Assembly (NCBI RefSeq): GCF_037975245.1
Contig: NC_092565.1
Coordinates: 2,531,499-2,595,498, forward strand
Direction: 5' to 3'
Source of the DNA: Apostichopus japonicus
Taxonomy: Eukaryota > Echinodermata > Holothuroidea > Aspidochirotida > Stichopodidae
Length of the DNA: 64,000 bases
Shown: piece after piece, positions 13,301 to 24,419 of the stretch
Numbering within the stretch: position 1 is the stretch's first letter
Layout: each line of letters opens with the position of its first letter
Position numbers and translations under genes: made by a program
Notes under the pieces: model-generated
Told to the model about the DNA's origin: nothing
The model's database searches: none
Seen by the model: the letters and a program-made list of their open reading frames with translations, nothing else

Positions 13301-16300
13301 ATCAGTTGACTAAACTAACACATCAACATTGTTTGCAGTATCATGAATTTATCCAACACACAGTATAATTCTCAGTTTTACTGTACAATTTTTCCCTCAT
13401 GAAGTCCCTTTTCTCTACCATCACCATCATTGATCAGTGAAATTGTAGCTCAAATCAGTTTCTTGATATTAACTTTCTCTATATATATCTTTTTTTTTAA
13501 ATGTTAGTCATAACAGCTATGGTGATGAACAACATTTTTCAATGCAGCACATGCATACATACAGTATTAAACAAGTTCTAATGATTAATACAGAGCAAAT
13601 ACTTGAAGTTGAATTTTCCTTCCAAAGAATGACCAAAGAGACATTAGACTAAAGTTCTGTTCCTTTCAATAATGGGCCCATGTGAATGAGGTAGTGATGG
13701 TCAAGTCAGACTTGGCTGGAGCTACTTGAGGGACAAGGCTAAAGCACATTTTATACTGACCTTCACTACAGTGTTGCTACAAAAGAGTCTGTCAAAAGCA
13801 AGATTCAATCTCTGCTTCATGCAGAGAGCTACCTACATTGAATTGGCTATATCCTAAATAGAAATTGGTCAGATGTGACCTCCCTCTAAAAACAGAAGGG
13901 AAAGCACATCAAGACAGTGTTCATTAATTTGGTAGCATCGGAGAAGTGAAACAGGGACCACTGTACCATCAGTGTCAGCTACATTAAGTGATCATGCCCC
14001 TGTGATACAGTGAGGTAGCTTTTGTAGTCATCATATATGCAGGAAGTTAGTCAATGTGTAGTTTCCTTTATAATGAACCAACAAAATCACTTTTGAAATG
14101 AACACCATTCCTGGTAACTTCCACACAACTGATACACAAAGCTATAGTATAGTGTTGAGTTAACACCCACCCAGCACAACCTGAAATACAACCATAATCA
14201 CCAGAAAGCCAGTTGGCTTTGTGATTCCTTGCTATATAATTTCAAATAACAATCTGAACAATGTAGAGAAGGGTAAGTTAAATTTATCCAAGAATTGAGT
14301 GACAACCAGAAAGGATAAGATTTTCAGCTCATATTTGTAGCATTCCCCTATGAGCATCAACCAGTTCATTCACTGGTAAGGATTTTACAGTGTAGAATTT
14401 TATTCCAAAATGCTCTACATGTATAGCTCTACCAGTCATATTTTATGACCCAAATGGTAGCTCACCATAGGTAAGAACAACCATGGTACTGCACCCCTTA
14501 GCCAACTTATTATATTTTTCTTGTTATGTCAAGGTGTGCTGTTGATAAATGATTTTTTACTCTCATTCCAAATATTACCACCCCCTCCCTCCCCTTCCTC
14601 TCCCCTCCCTCTCCCCTCCCTCTCCCCTCCCTCTCCCCTTCCTCTCCCCTTCCTCTCCCCTCCCTCTCCCTCTCCTCTCCCTCTTAGTCTAGAAACATTG
14701 ACGATCCAATGTACTGCATATTTCATGTATGTAATCATGTCTGTATCTTGATGTGTTCTAATAATTACATTGCTCTCACTGATGCTTGTCCATAAAGCCA
14801 CTCATTGCTCCAGATGTTCAATCCATGCTATCATTGTACCAAGTGCTACAAATCGTTGAATGTGAGTCATAAATGGTTACTCTACATGGAGGTATACTTT
14901 GTCTTGATTGATAATATAGTGTTCCCATCCATATCGTAAAGCCCACTTGATAGTGTTTTAAGATATATAAGATATAAGAATCTTTATTGACCATAAAAGG
15001 AATTGGAGTTCACTCCATCTCAGTATAACATACATAAAACAGTCAAAAATACATCAAAACATAAGATTTATAATATATACATTTCTTAAGACAATAAAAA
15101 TCCATGTACTGGCATATAAAAAACCCTATTTCCTACAAAACTCGTTGGCAAGACTAAGAATGGCCCTTGGCAAGAACGAACGTCTGTATAGCAGTTCCCA
15201 TCCGGCATCCATACCCATGAGCTACAAGCCCACTTAAGACAGCAGTCGCAGCACCTCTGTAGACTTGGCTATATTTTGTTTTCCTCTAATCAAGTCAAGA
15301 TTACCAGCTTGAAATTCCTCTTAAGCCCTTATGTACACAGCCAACCCTTGCAGTTTGTTTGCGATCCTCAATTCACAAGACAATAAACGAGTTTAACTGC
15401 TCTGACCTGCGCACACAAACACAGACACACACACAGTCACACTATGGGAAAAACTCACCATTTAACGGTACTGATGACAAGCATTCATTAGCAGTACTCA
15501 GTTCTTACAGAAAGCAAGTTGCCTGCCTTATCTTACCTTACCTTACCTATATCAAGAAGACTTGTCTGTCCTGTGATAATCTCATTGACCCTAAAACAGC
15601 GGGTTACTTCTTCTGTACAATATCATTTAACAGAGAGATTTGAGACAAGATCAACAAGTCCTAAATGTAGACAGATGATCATGACACTAGGTATAGTCTG
15701 TGAGTATTCTAGCATCAAATCTCCTTGGGGGAGGGGAAGGGGGTCCTACTGTACCTATGCTAATACAAATAGTAGATGAGTGCTCCATCTTTTCATGGAT
15801 ATGGTACATCTCCTTCACTACATACTGTACAATGGTCAACATTTGAGGCCAAAAGGTGCATCAATGACAGAACATTAATGTAATCAAAAAGAGGTCACAA
15901 TGATTGTGAAGGTTTCATTGCGAGGGCTTTGTTCTGAAAGTTAGTATATTACATCTGTGCCAATTAATTCAGAAGTGACAAGGTCGAGTAACAGGTCAAG
16001 TAGCAGGTCAAGTAACAGGTCAAGTATCAGGTCAAGTAACAGGTCAAGAACACTACAATCTTGATCGCCCATGTGGGGTCAGGACCCTCCCACAAGGGAC
16101 ATCACAATTGCGGGGTCCAATCCTGAGTATGTGAGCGTCCACACAAGATTAACACCAGACACAACATACTGTATATCTCATAGATCTGTAAATTCTCTTT
16201 TGAGTTATCATGTTTACAATCCCAAAGCATCGCATGCATATATACATACACACACACACACACACACTACTGCTAAAAGGGGTTGAATTTAGCTAAGTTT

Positions 16301-19300
16301 GAAACATGAAACAGAATTTGCACAAAAGCAGACCTACTGTAGTCTTTGAAAGGATAAGATATTGGCTTCATTAAGGCAAAGAGAATGTATGCTGTGCTTA
16401 ATGGACAGAACCAAAGCAAATAAAATGAAGGTCACAAACTACAAAGACACATACACATACACTGTTAGCTTCTATTGGAAAGTTTTGTCAAGATGCATGT
16501 GCAATGCACAAACCATTCAAACTGAACTAGTAATTTCAGTAAAATGGTATGACTAAAAAGCATAATATGATGCTCTTTGCCAAACATAACCCCAATCAAT
16601 TATTTAAACCTGAGTATTGCTATTTGATGATATATTAAAAAAAGAATAATAATTGTATCTGTTTACAAAAACTCTCTAGTAACAGAGAAACCCTCCCCCA
16701 CCCCCCTCACTCTCCCCATCCCATGCTTTCCACTAACTATTCTTCTAATTTCTATCCCACACTACCCTCATCAAAAATCTAAAGAACCTAAATTATACAA
16801 GATTAACAAAGACGCATGTACAAGTAGACAACAGAATGTATCAAAGCCATATATTTGTATGGATTCAGTCTTCAGATGAATACAGTACCTAAGTTCCAGT
16901 TATTGTGTAGATATGACTACCTGCTCTCACTTGCAAATCTTTTTACCTAACTAATAAATTACAATAAATTTACTTGCCAGAGAAAATAATTGACATATAT
17001 ATATTTCCATAGCACTTTTTAATGGCTATGAATATTATGTGCAAATATGTAATAAACATTGATGATGCAGGTTCTGCAAAGCAATAACTTAATGTATTTA
17101 ACTTTGCTTTTAAAGACATTCCCTGTTTGGGAAAGCATACAGTACATCTGAAGTTTAACATAATAGTAGTTGATTTGCAAGGCTAGAGCTGAAAGACAAT
17201 ACCAACGATGTCTCCAGTATAGTTTAAAAACAATGAAAAACAAAACACAAGTTAAAAACACTTAAATTTCTCAAATAATTAACACACTTTCATTTGTGCA
17301 TACAACAGATGCTGATATATTGTACAAAGCTCCTCATAAATTGTGAACTTTTGTATTCATGCAATGATTCCTCTTCAGAGAGTAAAGAGAAATGCTCAAA
17401 GGCGATTGATGAGGCTCAGAAGAAGTTCAACAAGAACTTTTATACAATGGTCCAGATATGTTTCCGACAACACTACATTCATAAATGGAAGGTCTTAGCA
17501 GCACAACGAGTGTGTAAAACACATAATTTTCCAGTCGTTCTCCTGTGCAGTATTGCTCAGGTTTTTTTTCGTGCCATTTCATGTGTGACACTTCTGGTTT
17601 GCGCTGCGTTGCTTGAATGTTATGTAATATTGGTCGATTCAGGAGGTCAGATTCCCAACTGGTAGGGTTCTTGCAACACCACAATAAAAAACCTAAGTTC
17701 AATCAAGTCATCCCTTTGGATTTATTGTATGTTTAAGGCTGTCACACTCTGACCACATTAATTTACTATGGGGAAGTTTATAGGCTACATATAAACAAGG
17801 TTCACTGTAAGTGAAGTATTTTTAAGATTTCAGATTTCATTTCCCATAAAGTACACTGCAAAAGTCAATAAACAGGCAGGCATGGAATTCCAACCAGAGC
17901 TCTGTAATGTTGTCAGGAAAGTGCATTTGTAGCTCTAGGCAGGCTAAAGAAACATATCTTTTGCTCAGAGAATACATAGGAGGGCCAAACTAAACATCAA
18001 TTCAAGTTTAACTTAACAACACCATATTTAAGATGTTTCTCTGACCTACTCACCAATTTGGACCAATTAAACTAAGTCATAGTTCATTAAAAGATAACTT
18101 ATGTTATTTCTCTCTTGGCTACATTTTCAGTCCTTCCTTTCATATATAATAACATTACATGATGTCTCACAATACTGTGCAGTCAAATTAATACACACAA
18201 GCATGCACAGAAGTCAGTTGCTGAGGTGGGAGTTGTACAGTATGGTTCCACACCCACATCAATATCTACATTGTTAACGCCTACACAAATCTCTAACACT
18301 GCATGAAGAATAATACTGTAAATCATGACTAATAACTAGCAAATGTCAGCAACTTATTCTCAACAAAGCTGGAAACCAATCATTGTTTCCAAACCACAAT
18401 CAGGAAAGAAAAATAGTTCACAGTACTACTGTAGTTACCAGGGAAGGATTGGCTTAACAACATATTATTCTTGAACCTTGTAAACACTATGTGTGACCAG
18501 GTTAAATTAAAATCAAACAGCATAACATATAAGCAGGTTAAAGTACATTCACATAACTATAGCTATAGTAGATCCAAATGTGATACAGGTGACATCCTTT
18601 TTCTTGATGTCTGATTCACAGATCTGTGAAAACCTAAAGAGAGCTTGAAAAGCAATTCCTATAATATTCCTTATGATGTTACATGTCCAGGGCACAGACA
18701 GGGAAAGTAGTAAAGAGTACTTCTGCTGGAAAATACTGTTTGAGACATTTGTAACATGTATGTAAACATACCACATAACACCATCACAGGGGAAGGAATT
18801 TAAGCAGTCAATAACTTTAAACTTTGTTTCATAAAGAGGGAGGGGGTGGACCTATATACCAAATATCAAAGTCAGATATAGCAGCTTGTTGGCTTACAGT
18901 ATCAGGCTTAAAATTGTCCTGATTAAAACTGCATCAAACTTTTTTACCGCAGATAACCTTTGCCATTCACCAAACAATTGGTGTCTTAAATGCTTAATAC
19001 AGACCTATGCATAGATACATTCTGACACAAAGTATCTAATTATATACAATACTTTGATGGTTCTGTGCAACAGACATTCTATTATTTTTCTTGTCTGTTA
19101 TTATTTGTACATCACAGGCACAATTTTACCGAGCTGTCAGTTTAAACTGGATCAGATGATGACGCTGGTAGGTACTGAGAATACATCTTCTCTCATTAAA
19201 TAGCATTGACTAGCACATTTTAAGATATCTGACACCATTTTGTGGGAGTGGTGTTATGCAACTGGATAATTAAAAGCACAAACTGACTCATCTTCTAATA

Positions 19301-22300
19301 TGAACTGGTTGGGTACCTTGCACATAGACTCTTCTAGGTACACTACACATAAATAGGAGTGGAATTGTCTATAACTGGAAATGTCTATATGCTGTAGCTA
19401 TAGGGAATACCAGGATTTAATCTCCACTTCAAGAGAAGGTAGGGCACATAACTTCAAAAGCAAGTTTGTTGTGATAAATCAATAAAATCATGCCTAAAAT
19501 TTGCTCATTTTTTGCTTAAATCTCAGAAGAAGCAATTCTATGTACTGTAACTACAGTACCAAAATACTTTGCAAGTGATAAAATTTCAAGTAACATTTAG
19601 TGATGATTTGGTTTACATAGTATTTCCCATGAGGACAAATACTGCTCAGACCAAAGTTCAATCTGTGTGGGATGATGAAAGGGTGTGGTGACTTTGGGAT
19701 GCCTGTCATTACAGATATAGTACAAACATCATACATGGCAGTTTTTGGAATGTCAATGAGTCTATTGGATGCAGAAAATCACATATCAAACCTTACATAT
19801 ACATGCTTCCTAACCTTTTAAAATATGAGGGGACTCCAAACCTTATAAATTACAAAACACAGTCTAAAGATCACTAGCATCCCAAACGTGAAATGTTCAA
19901 ACTTGAAATGTTATGTTTAAAAATCCAAATGGCAGACCACAATGTTATTCCTACTTACATTAAAATTATAACATTTTTTCATGTAATAAAATAGCCCATG
20001 TTTGTCTTCAGGTACATACTGTACAGTATACTCGCAGGTGGTGTTGAAGAGAGGAACAACTAGCTGAATGATATGTAAAATAGCTTTACAACATTGACAT
20101 AACTACAGGACTTTCTCTGACCAAAAGTCTGGAACCGGTCTAAATCTCATAAGAGAAGTTACCATACTATATGGACTATTTTTACAAATAAAAAAAAACT
20201 AATTCAGAAGCCATCCTCTCCAGGAATCACATTAATAATACAGAAGGCAGACCTGTGCAAGTAAAATCGGTTCCTATTCAGAGTGGACTCCTAAATTATT
20301 TTCAAAGTGCTTTCTTTTTGCAAGTCTTCACTGCCTTAAATCCAAATGTCACTCCACAACACTTGTTCTAAGTCTAAGATACTGTAAACAACCAATCTCT
20401 TAATGCACTTAAAATCTAACAGTGTACGTTAAGAGAGTAACTGATGCTTATTTGCTAAAAGTCACACATCAAATGACAATAAACATCTTTCAGAACTCCT
20501 CAAATTTGACACATTGTGTTAACTGTGAAGTATAACTTGTTGATCATGTAAAAAAAATTAAAAAATACTCACTACTTCATTAACTAAAACTTGTTACATA
20601 GGGGTTGCAAGTTCTATGATTTGTAGCAATGTTGAGCTATTTGGTCATTAGGTACAGTAAAAGATTTATCATGTGTTCAATATTTATAACACAGCTTTCT
20701 CTTAGTAAAATCACATCGGTATTCGTCCACCTATCTATATACCTCATATATTCCTCATATATATATATTACCTCATTGAAAGTAGGATCCAATGTATCTT
20801 TCTGCACTTCAGTCTTCTTTTTTGTACCTGTAAAAGATTAGAAATTCTAGTTTCAGTACCAGCATAAAAAATAAAAGTGAAATATAGAAAAGATGAATGA
20901 AAGATACTGGTACACTTGCACATCACAGGCATAGATACAGAGACATCAGTTGTGAATTATTTGTAACTATCCTACAACATGTACTGTATTTCACAGCAGC
21001 AATCTCAGACTAACAAATTCACACTTCAAAGACCAAGTAATGCAGTGCCCACCAGCTTCATTTATTACTAATATACATTATATTACAAGTCGATCTGCTC
21101 AAATTATACCATTTTAGCAGGATTTCTTTTAAATTACATTGATGCCGTTAAGTTTCTAATATGGTGTGCAGTTTCAACCAAGTGACGAACAATGCAAAAA
21201 TGTGATGAGTTTTGGAATCCCTTTGAATGTGAGCATCTTAGCAATATGTATGGGCAACTTCAATGTAAGAATCTCTATAGAGCTCTATAGTATGTATGTA
21301 ACCAATCAACGTATATACATCAAAGTACATGACTCTTCACAGATATGACAGAACCAGTTTGATCTTGGGGTGATATTATTTGCAGGTAGAAGAATGTACA
21401 GTATACCGTATCCGGCTAAAGATAAACCAGCATAAAAGGATTCAGTCCTCCACCCAAAATGCTTGGACTGCACCTGAAAGGTAGTGGTGCTTGTTAATTT
21501 TCTTTAAGTACTTTGAGGACCTGCACTGTGTTAATTTCTGCCCACTTACAATTTACCAACTAAAACCATCTTTTTTATCTTGACTGGTTAACAATTAATG
21601 GTCTATTGCATGTATGTACTGTATACTGATGAAGCAATTAGTTGTCAAAGTTGTTTAGAATTGTCTGAAGCCAAACAAGGCTGCTGGTTTTGATAACTTC
21701 AGGGCACTCTACGGAATAAGCTCTGACTGATGCTGTCGATAATATAACTACTGCTCTGGATATGAAACAATCTTGTGTTGGTGTCTTCCTGGACTTATCA
21801 AAAGCATCTTGACACGATTGATCGATAAAATTTTATTAAAGAAGCTTTAGCATTATGGTATGTGAGGCAATGGCTTAAAGTGGATCAGTAGCTACCTCTG
21901 TAACAGGAAAGAATTTATATCTTTTCATGGAACTTACTGTGACTCTCAGATTATCATTTGTGGTGTGCCCCAAGGTTCTATTCTAGGTCCATTACTTTGT
22001 ATTAAAATATTTATGTAAATGATATATAAAATGTCTCAAATGTAAGTTTGAATATTCTCTTTCATCATCATCATTATCAGTTCGACCTCGGTCGACCATT
22101 ATCATCATGAGGGGTAGGAGAAGTTGGCCGGCCAATAACCTGGCATCGAGATTTCCAGTCATTTCTGTCTTCCATTTTTTAAGGGATATTCTCTTTACTG
22201 ATGATACAAACATTTTTTACAGGGAATTGACTTGAAAGGGATGGAGGACACAATATGCCATGAGTTACAAGCTTATCATGATTGGTAACAAATTGTTTGC

Positions 22301-24093
22301 ATTTTACATTTATTTTACTACAGTTGACATACTGCTTAACTATTTGGTCTGGTGGATACAATTTTCACATCAACACACTAATACTGTTACGAAAGAAAGC
22401 AACCATCACATATCACATGCTAAACATATACTAATCGTACTAGTAAGTTGTTTTCTACTCTACATTTGCTCAAGCTTGTTGATCTTATACATGTAAATAT
22501 CGTAGTTACCTTTTACCTACAGCATTGTTCATAATCTACTCCCAGTAAATTTCACAAATGTCCTTATCTACAATTACAAAATCCACAATTATAACACTCT
22601 GGCCAGCTGATAACCTTCACACTTCACATTTCAGAACTAATGCTGCCAAACAGTATTTGACAAATCACGCAAATTCTCTCTGGAACTCATTGCCACAGGA
22701 TATTAAACATTTTACGCACTGCTTCATCTTTCAGAAGAAATATAAGAAATAGCTAAATAGAGATATTACTGACTCTTACCACATTTCCCTCTATTACATT
22801 GCTTTAACTATTTGTATGTTTTGTTTTTGTTTGTTGTATATTTTTCCATATGTATAAGTTTAACTGTGTTATACGGGGAGTGACCTCATAGAGAAGCCTA
22901 CAAAGGTTTTTAGGTCACTTCCCTTTGTAAAGTATGGACATTACCACATACTAACTAATATATATACTTGTTCCATATGTTGTGATAAAACAAATGAAAA
23001 TGAAAGTGTGCACTAGCAATTGTTAGGTCTATGATTGTTCATAACTGACCAAAACATAATCTTTGGGCAGTTTTATAATGCATACAATATGGGCAAATGG
23101 TATGATGCACAAGTTTAAATCACCAATTACTGTCACTATTTATGTATATTTTATGTATGACAGCATCATTAGTCCCAATGTACTACGGTCCATCTTATAT
23201 TATAGTCATGACTGCTATTCAACACAGCTGTTATATGAATTCTTCCAAAAAGTTGCTTTTTGGTCATTGTGTTGATGGATGACTGGATATGTACGATGTT
23301 TCAACAATGGACGTATAAAGTAATTATGTTAGGTCAGATATAGGCCTACTGTACAACCGACTGTTAAAATCCCCCAGGAAAGTTACAGTGGAGGCAAGCA
23401 AACATTTTCGGATATACATTAAAATGCTGTAATTTGTTTAAAACCAGAACAGAACAAACCTTTGACCATGAAGAAACCCCCCCCCCCCCCTTATCCTCCC
23501 CAAATACTACTGCATCTTAACTTAGATAATACAACTATAGGGACCGGGTTAGGTAGCCCAAGTCTCTATCTTATTGACATTACCAATAATCAAAGAAACA
23601 AATGACAAAACAAATGACCAGTAGGACCTAGGCATATTACTAGTATAGTACTAACACTACACGATCTACCCCTCGTTCTACTCCCCTGTGCTCCTACTTC
23701 TAGCAACTGCTAGTTTTATTCAATTATAGACTAAAATATCAACAAAAATTCTTAAGCAGTTGCTAACTACTTGAGAATGGCAGCTGAAATATCTGTACTG
23801 TCATTAATTTATTTATTGTTAGCATATGTGCCTTACGAAGTTACGACACGTAACACTTGCTGATCACAACTTACAAGTAGGCCAAAGTTAGTAGCTGGTA
23901 TTATTAGTACTGGTAGCAATATTAATTATGATAAGCATGGCCCGAGTTTTGTTGTGTTAAAGTTAAACTAAGTTAGAGTTAACGTTCACTACAACTAACC
24001 TGCAAAGGTAATCTCGACGAATGGGTCGATTTTTCCAAACCGTTCAAGATTAGGCAGGGTTTTAGCTTCCGCGACTACGATGATCAAAGACAT
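1214..24093 (-). CDS. Ferlin-family gene, N-terminal part (six exons, continues past left edge)
   Basis: Six exons on the minus strand (24093-24000, 20827-20772, 11784-11693, 5048-4946, 4083-4020, 1352-1214) join in one frame to 548 coding nt, 182 codons plus 2 nt. Each junction has AG acceptor and GT donor with compatible phase. The product begins with a C2 domain: an 'RFGKIDPFVEITF' stretch, then 'KKKTEVQKDTLDPTFNE', 'KLEFDL' and 'SIEIVVKDSEKIGKDRLVG', and closes with 'GELVLQINYSPPPGA', the hallmark end of ferlin C2A domains. A Glu/Asp-rich linker follows, as in dysferlin and myoferlin. Ferlins are large multi-C2, tail-anchored proteins in calcium-dependent membrane fusion and repair; the remaining C2 domains and the transmembrane segment would lie left of the window. 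I cannot tell dysferlin from myoferlin type. Aspartates typical of calcium loops are only partly present, so C2A calcium binding is uncertain. Confidence 0.85.
1372..1500. repeat. Dispersed intronic repeat, copy 1
   Basis: This block shares a diverged order of words with 14204-14330: AGAAGCCAGTT, TGTGATTCCT, TCTGAATAATGTAGAG, CCAAGAATTAAGTTACAACC. The two copies lie in introns 5 and 2 of the same gene in the same orientation. The family is unknown. Confidence 0.6.
1987..2245 (+). pseudogene. Degraded open stretch, unrecognised
   Basis: One plus-strand frame begins MTQSDKKAGTDNPKEE, reads 34 codons to one TGA, and then continues in the same frame for about 50 more codons (LYSELYDMAAV and IESCKEFFRQL). 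A near-continuous frame with normal-looking composition suggests a decayed coding piece, perhaps of a transposon. I recognise no family, and chance is possible. Confidence 0.25.
3110..3421 (+). pseudogene. Unrecognised 103-codon open frame in intron
   Basis: This is an open frame antisense to the ferlin gene, with no upstream start context of note and cysteine pairs (CPPDLTCCMC). The composition looks protein-like rather than low-complexity. It could be a transposon protein fragment related to the degraded stretch at 1987-2245. No domain is recognised. Confidence 0.25.
4020..4083 (-). CDS. Ferlin exon 5
   Basis: This 64-nt exon has acceptor TTGACAG and donor GTAAGT. It encodes GELVLQINYSPPPGAEGPIKA plus one base split across entries here for brevity: the 'LVLQ-x-x-Y-x-P-x-PGA' motif closes C2A in known ferlins and is the strongest family signature in the gene. 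Confidence 0.87.
4084..4945 (-). other. Ferlin intron 4
   Basis: This is a short intron with a pyrimidine-rich, C-rich stretch around 4825-4918, close to the exon 4 donor. I see no coding or RNA gene in it. Confidence 0.65.
4946..5048 (-). CDS. Ferlin exon 4
   Basis: This 103-nt exon has acceptor GTTCACAG and donor GTAAGT. It begins with one base completing Arg, then LVGKYTFSLSAVAG and NPTIKLQDKSGRPTT. It corresponds to the end of the C2A core, where ferlins have the 'R-(F/L)-(L/V)-G-x-A' strand, and ends in phase 0. Confidence 0.85.
5513..5625. repeat. Tandem duplication of about 60 bp
   Basis: Two adjacent copies of 'GAGTGGTAG-GTCCATATGAGTTCTA-GGAG-CGGGTACAGT' differ at only a few bases. 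Confidence 0.75.
7010..7300. repeat. Dispersed repeat with GACCTC motifs
   Basis: The word order 'agactttgacctc-tgacc' occurs at about 7010 and again at about 7140 ('cagaccttgacctcagttgacctcaaatgatc'), so the block is internally repeated. Related wording occurs at 1110-1140 and 52490-52520. It is likely a dispersed noncoding element; the class is not determined. Confidence 0.45.
7365..7682. repeat. Inverted repeat with purine/pyrimidine arms
   Basis: GTTTAGGTGGGAAGGAAGGCTGAG near 7369-7392 is mirrored as the reverse complement near 7648-7676 (CTCAGCCTTCCTTCCCACCT then AAACACC), with about 260 bp between. The right arm runs on into a CATCTCCTGCAC minisatellite to about 7770. It could be a small foldback element; no target duplication was found. 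Confidence 0.5.
9435..9790. repeat. Diverged tandem duplication (about 190 bp per copy)
   Basis: Copies at about 9435-9625 and 9632-9790 share AAACTTA-C-TGG-CCTT, AAAAGCT-CTGAACACCAGTAC, AAATGCACTA and GTATA-TAATTA in the same order and orientation. Confidence 0.65.
11693..11784 (-). CDS. Ferlin exon 3
   Basis: This 92-nt exon has acceptor ATTATAG and donor GTGAGG. It starts in phase 0 directly after the NE of exon 2 and encodes KLEFDL, then SSSDSIEIVVKDSEKIGKD plus two bases of an Arg codon. The 'I-IVVKD-E-IGKDR' pattern is the C2 strand and loop before the last strands. Confidence 0.85.
14204..14330. repeat. Dispersed intronic repeat, copy 2
   Basis: This is the partner of 1372-1500, with shared words AGAAAGCCAGTTGGCT, TGTGATTCCTTG, AATCTGAACAATGTAGAG and CCAAGAATTGAGTGACAACC. 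Confidence 0.6.
14575..14686. repeat. CCCTCT pyrimidine microsatellite
   Basis: This is a nearly pure run of CCCCTCCCTCT-type units. Open frames over it are low-complexity artefacts. Confidence 0.9.
14958..15260 (-). mobile_element. Retroposon 3' tail fragment (minus strand)
   Basis: Read on the minus strand, the block ends '-tatggtcaataaagattcttatatctt-', wording typical of 3' ends of non-LTR retroposons, with an AATAAAG signal. No reverse transcriptase remains upstream. The assignment rests on this tail only. Confidence 0.4.
15981..16049. repeat. 12-bp minisatellite AGGTCAAGTAAC
   Basis: About six head-to-tail units of AGGTCAAGTAAC with single-base variants. Confidence 0.9.
16243..16267. 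repeat. Short CA microsatellite
   Basis: A run of about twelve CA units. Confidence 0.85.
20772..20827 (-). CDS. Ferlin exon 2
   Basis: This 56-nt exon has acceptor TTTTACAG and donor GTAATA. Its first two bases complete the Gly codon begun in exon 1. It encodes TKKKTEVQKDTLDPTFNE, the basic strand and the 'NP-W/F-NE' type turn found in C2 domains. Ends are fixed by phase and by continuity of the domain. Confidence 0.85.
21660..23000 (+). mobile_element. Decayed CR1/L2-like LINE (RT fragment, C-terminus, 3' UTR)
   Basis: In broken plus-strand frames one sees LKPNKAAGFDN (before RT motif A), VGVFLDLSKA (motif A; the Phe-Asp after KA is damaged), CGVPQGSILGPLL (motif B) and a DDTNIF stretch near 22199 that corresponds to the catalytic A/T-DD box. 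At 22620-22750 there is an intact C-terminal piece (SLWNSLPQDIKHF, then FQKKYKK), typical of CR1/L2-clade ORF2 ends. The 3' UTR follows to about 23000. Stops and frameshifts make it dead. It lies antisense in ferlin intron 1. Confidence 0.75.
22063..22185 (-). mobile_element. SINE-like insert (123 bp) with 11-bp target duplication
   Basis: The insert interrupts the LINE between two perfect copies of ATATTCTCTTT (22052-22062 and 22186-22196). On the minus strand it ends in a TGATAATGATGATGATGA-like tail, as many SINEs and short LINEs do. The internal GGTCGACCGAGGTCGAAC is GC-rich. No clear pol III A/B boxes were identified. Confidence 0.7.
24000..24093 (-). CDS. Ferlin exon 1 (start codon exon)
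   Basis: The coding part is 94 nt. ATG is at 24093-24091, and 31 codons plus one base precede a GTTAGT donor at 23999. It encodes the first C2A strands, beginning MSLIIVVAEAKTLPN and then the conserved RFGKIDPFVEITFA. The start fits because ferlins begin C2A at or within a few residues of the initiator Met. The transcription start and any 5' UTR exon are not identified. A 22-kb transposon lies 166 bp upstream. Confidence 0.85.
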
Positions 24094-24258
24094 TTTGGAT
24101 GCAAACTCCTTTTCAGGAGAAGCAAATCCTCAGAAAATGCGGACAAGAACACGGAACTTTTCAACTCTGTTTCGAGTTGTTGACCACACCTCCAGTGCTG
24201 TTCAAGTAAGTTTCCATGCAATGATACACAGTACATGCACCAACACACTAAATAGTTC
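24094..24258 (-). promoter_or_regulatory. Residual upstream/5' UTR sequence of the ferlin gene
   Basis: These 165 bp separate the ferlin start codon from the transposon target duplication. No TATA box or other element is evident. The native sequence further upstream is now at 46310 onward, beyond the 22-kb insertion. Confidence 0.5.
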
Positions 24259-24267
24259 ACAGGTCAC
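24259..24267. repeat. Left target-site duplication of the 22-kb element
   Basis: ACAGGTCAC, identical to 46301-46309. Confidence 0.88.
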
Positions 24268-24321
24268 GCCTCATTGAAGGTAGCAGCCACTAAGAGCAGA
24301 CACTAACAGCAGCCACTAAGA
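24268..24321 (+). repeat. Left terminal inverted repeat
   Basis: It starts GCCTCATTGAAGGTAGCAGC and carries three copies of a (GC)AG-C-CACTAA motif. The first 26 bp pair with 46275-46300 with four mismatches. Confidence 0.85.
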
Positions 24322-24419
24322 AAAAAGGACAGTAAGACATGACACACAGTACTACAACTGCGGTCGTGTGTGTTTGATGTAACCAGTGTTACCAGCGACA
24401 GTTGACGAAAAAACGCTAG

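Larger units (their letters stand above)
11785..20771 (-). other. Ferlin intron 2
   Basis: This 9-kb intron contains a second copy of the dispersed repeat (14204-14330), a CCCTCT tract, a minus-strand retroposon tail (14958-15260), a 12-bp minisatellite and a short CA run. A 123-codon frame at 17294-17665 on the other strand shows no recognisable domain and is not called. Confidence 0.6.
20828..23999 (-). other. Ferlin intron 1
   Basis: This 3.2-kb intron is mostly occupied by a decayed LINE on the opposite strand (21660-23000) with a nested SINE-like insert. A 14-C run is at 23477-23490. There is no other feature. Confidence 0.65.

Noticed and set aside
17294-17665. 123-codon plus-strand open frame
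   Set aside because: Unrecognised, antisense in an intron, no supporting signals.
24080-24277. Plus-strand frame over ferlin exon 1
   Set aside because: Shadow of the minus-strand coding exon and the transposon border.
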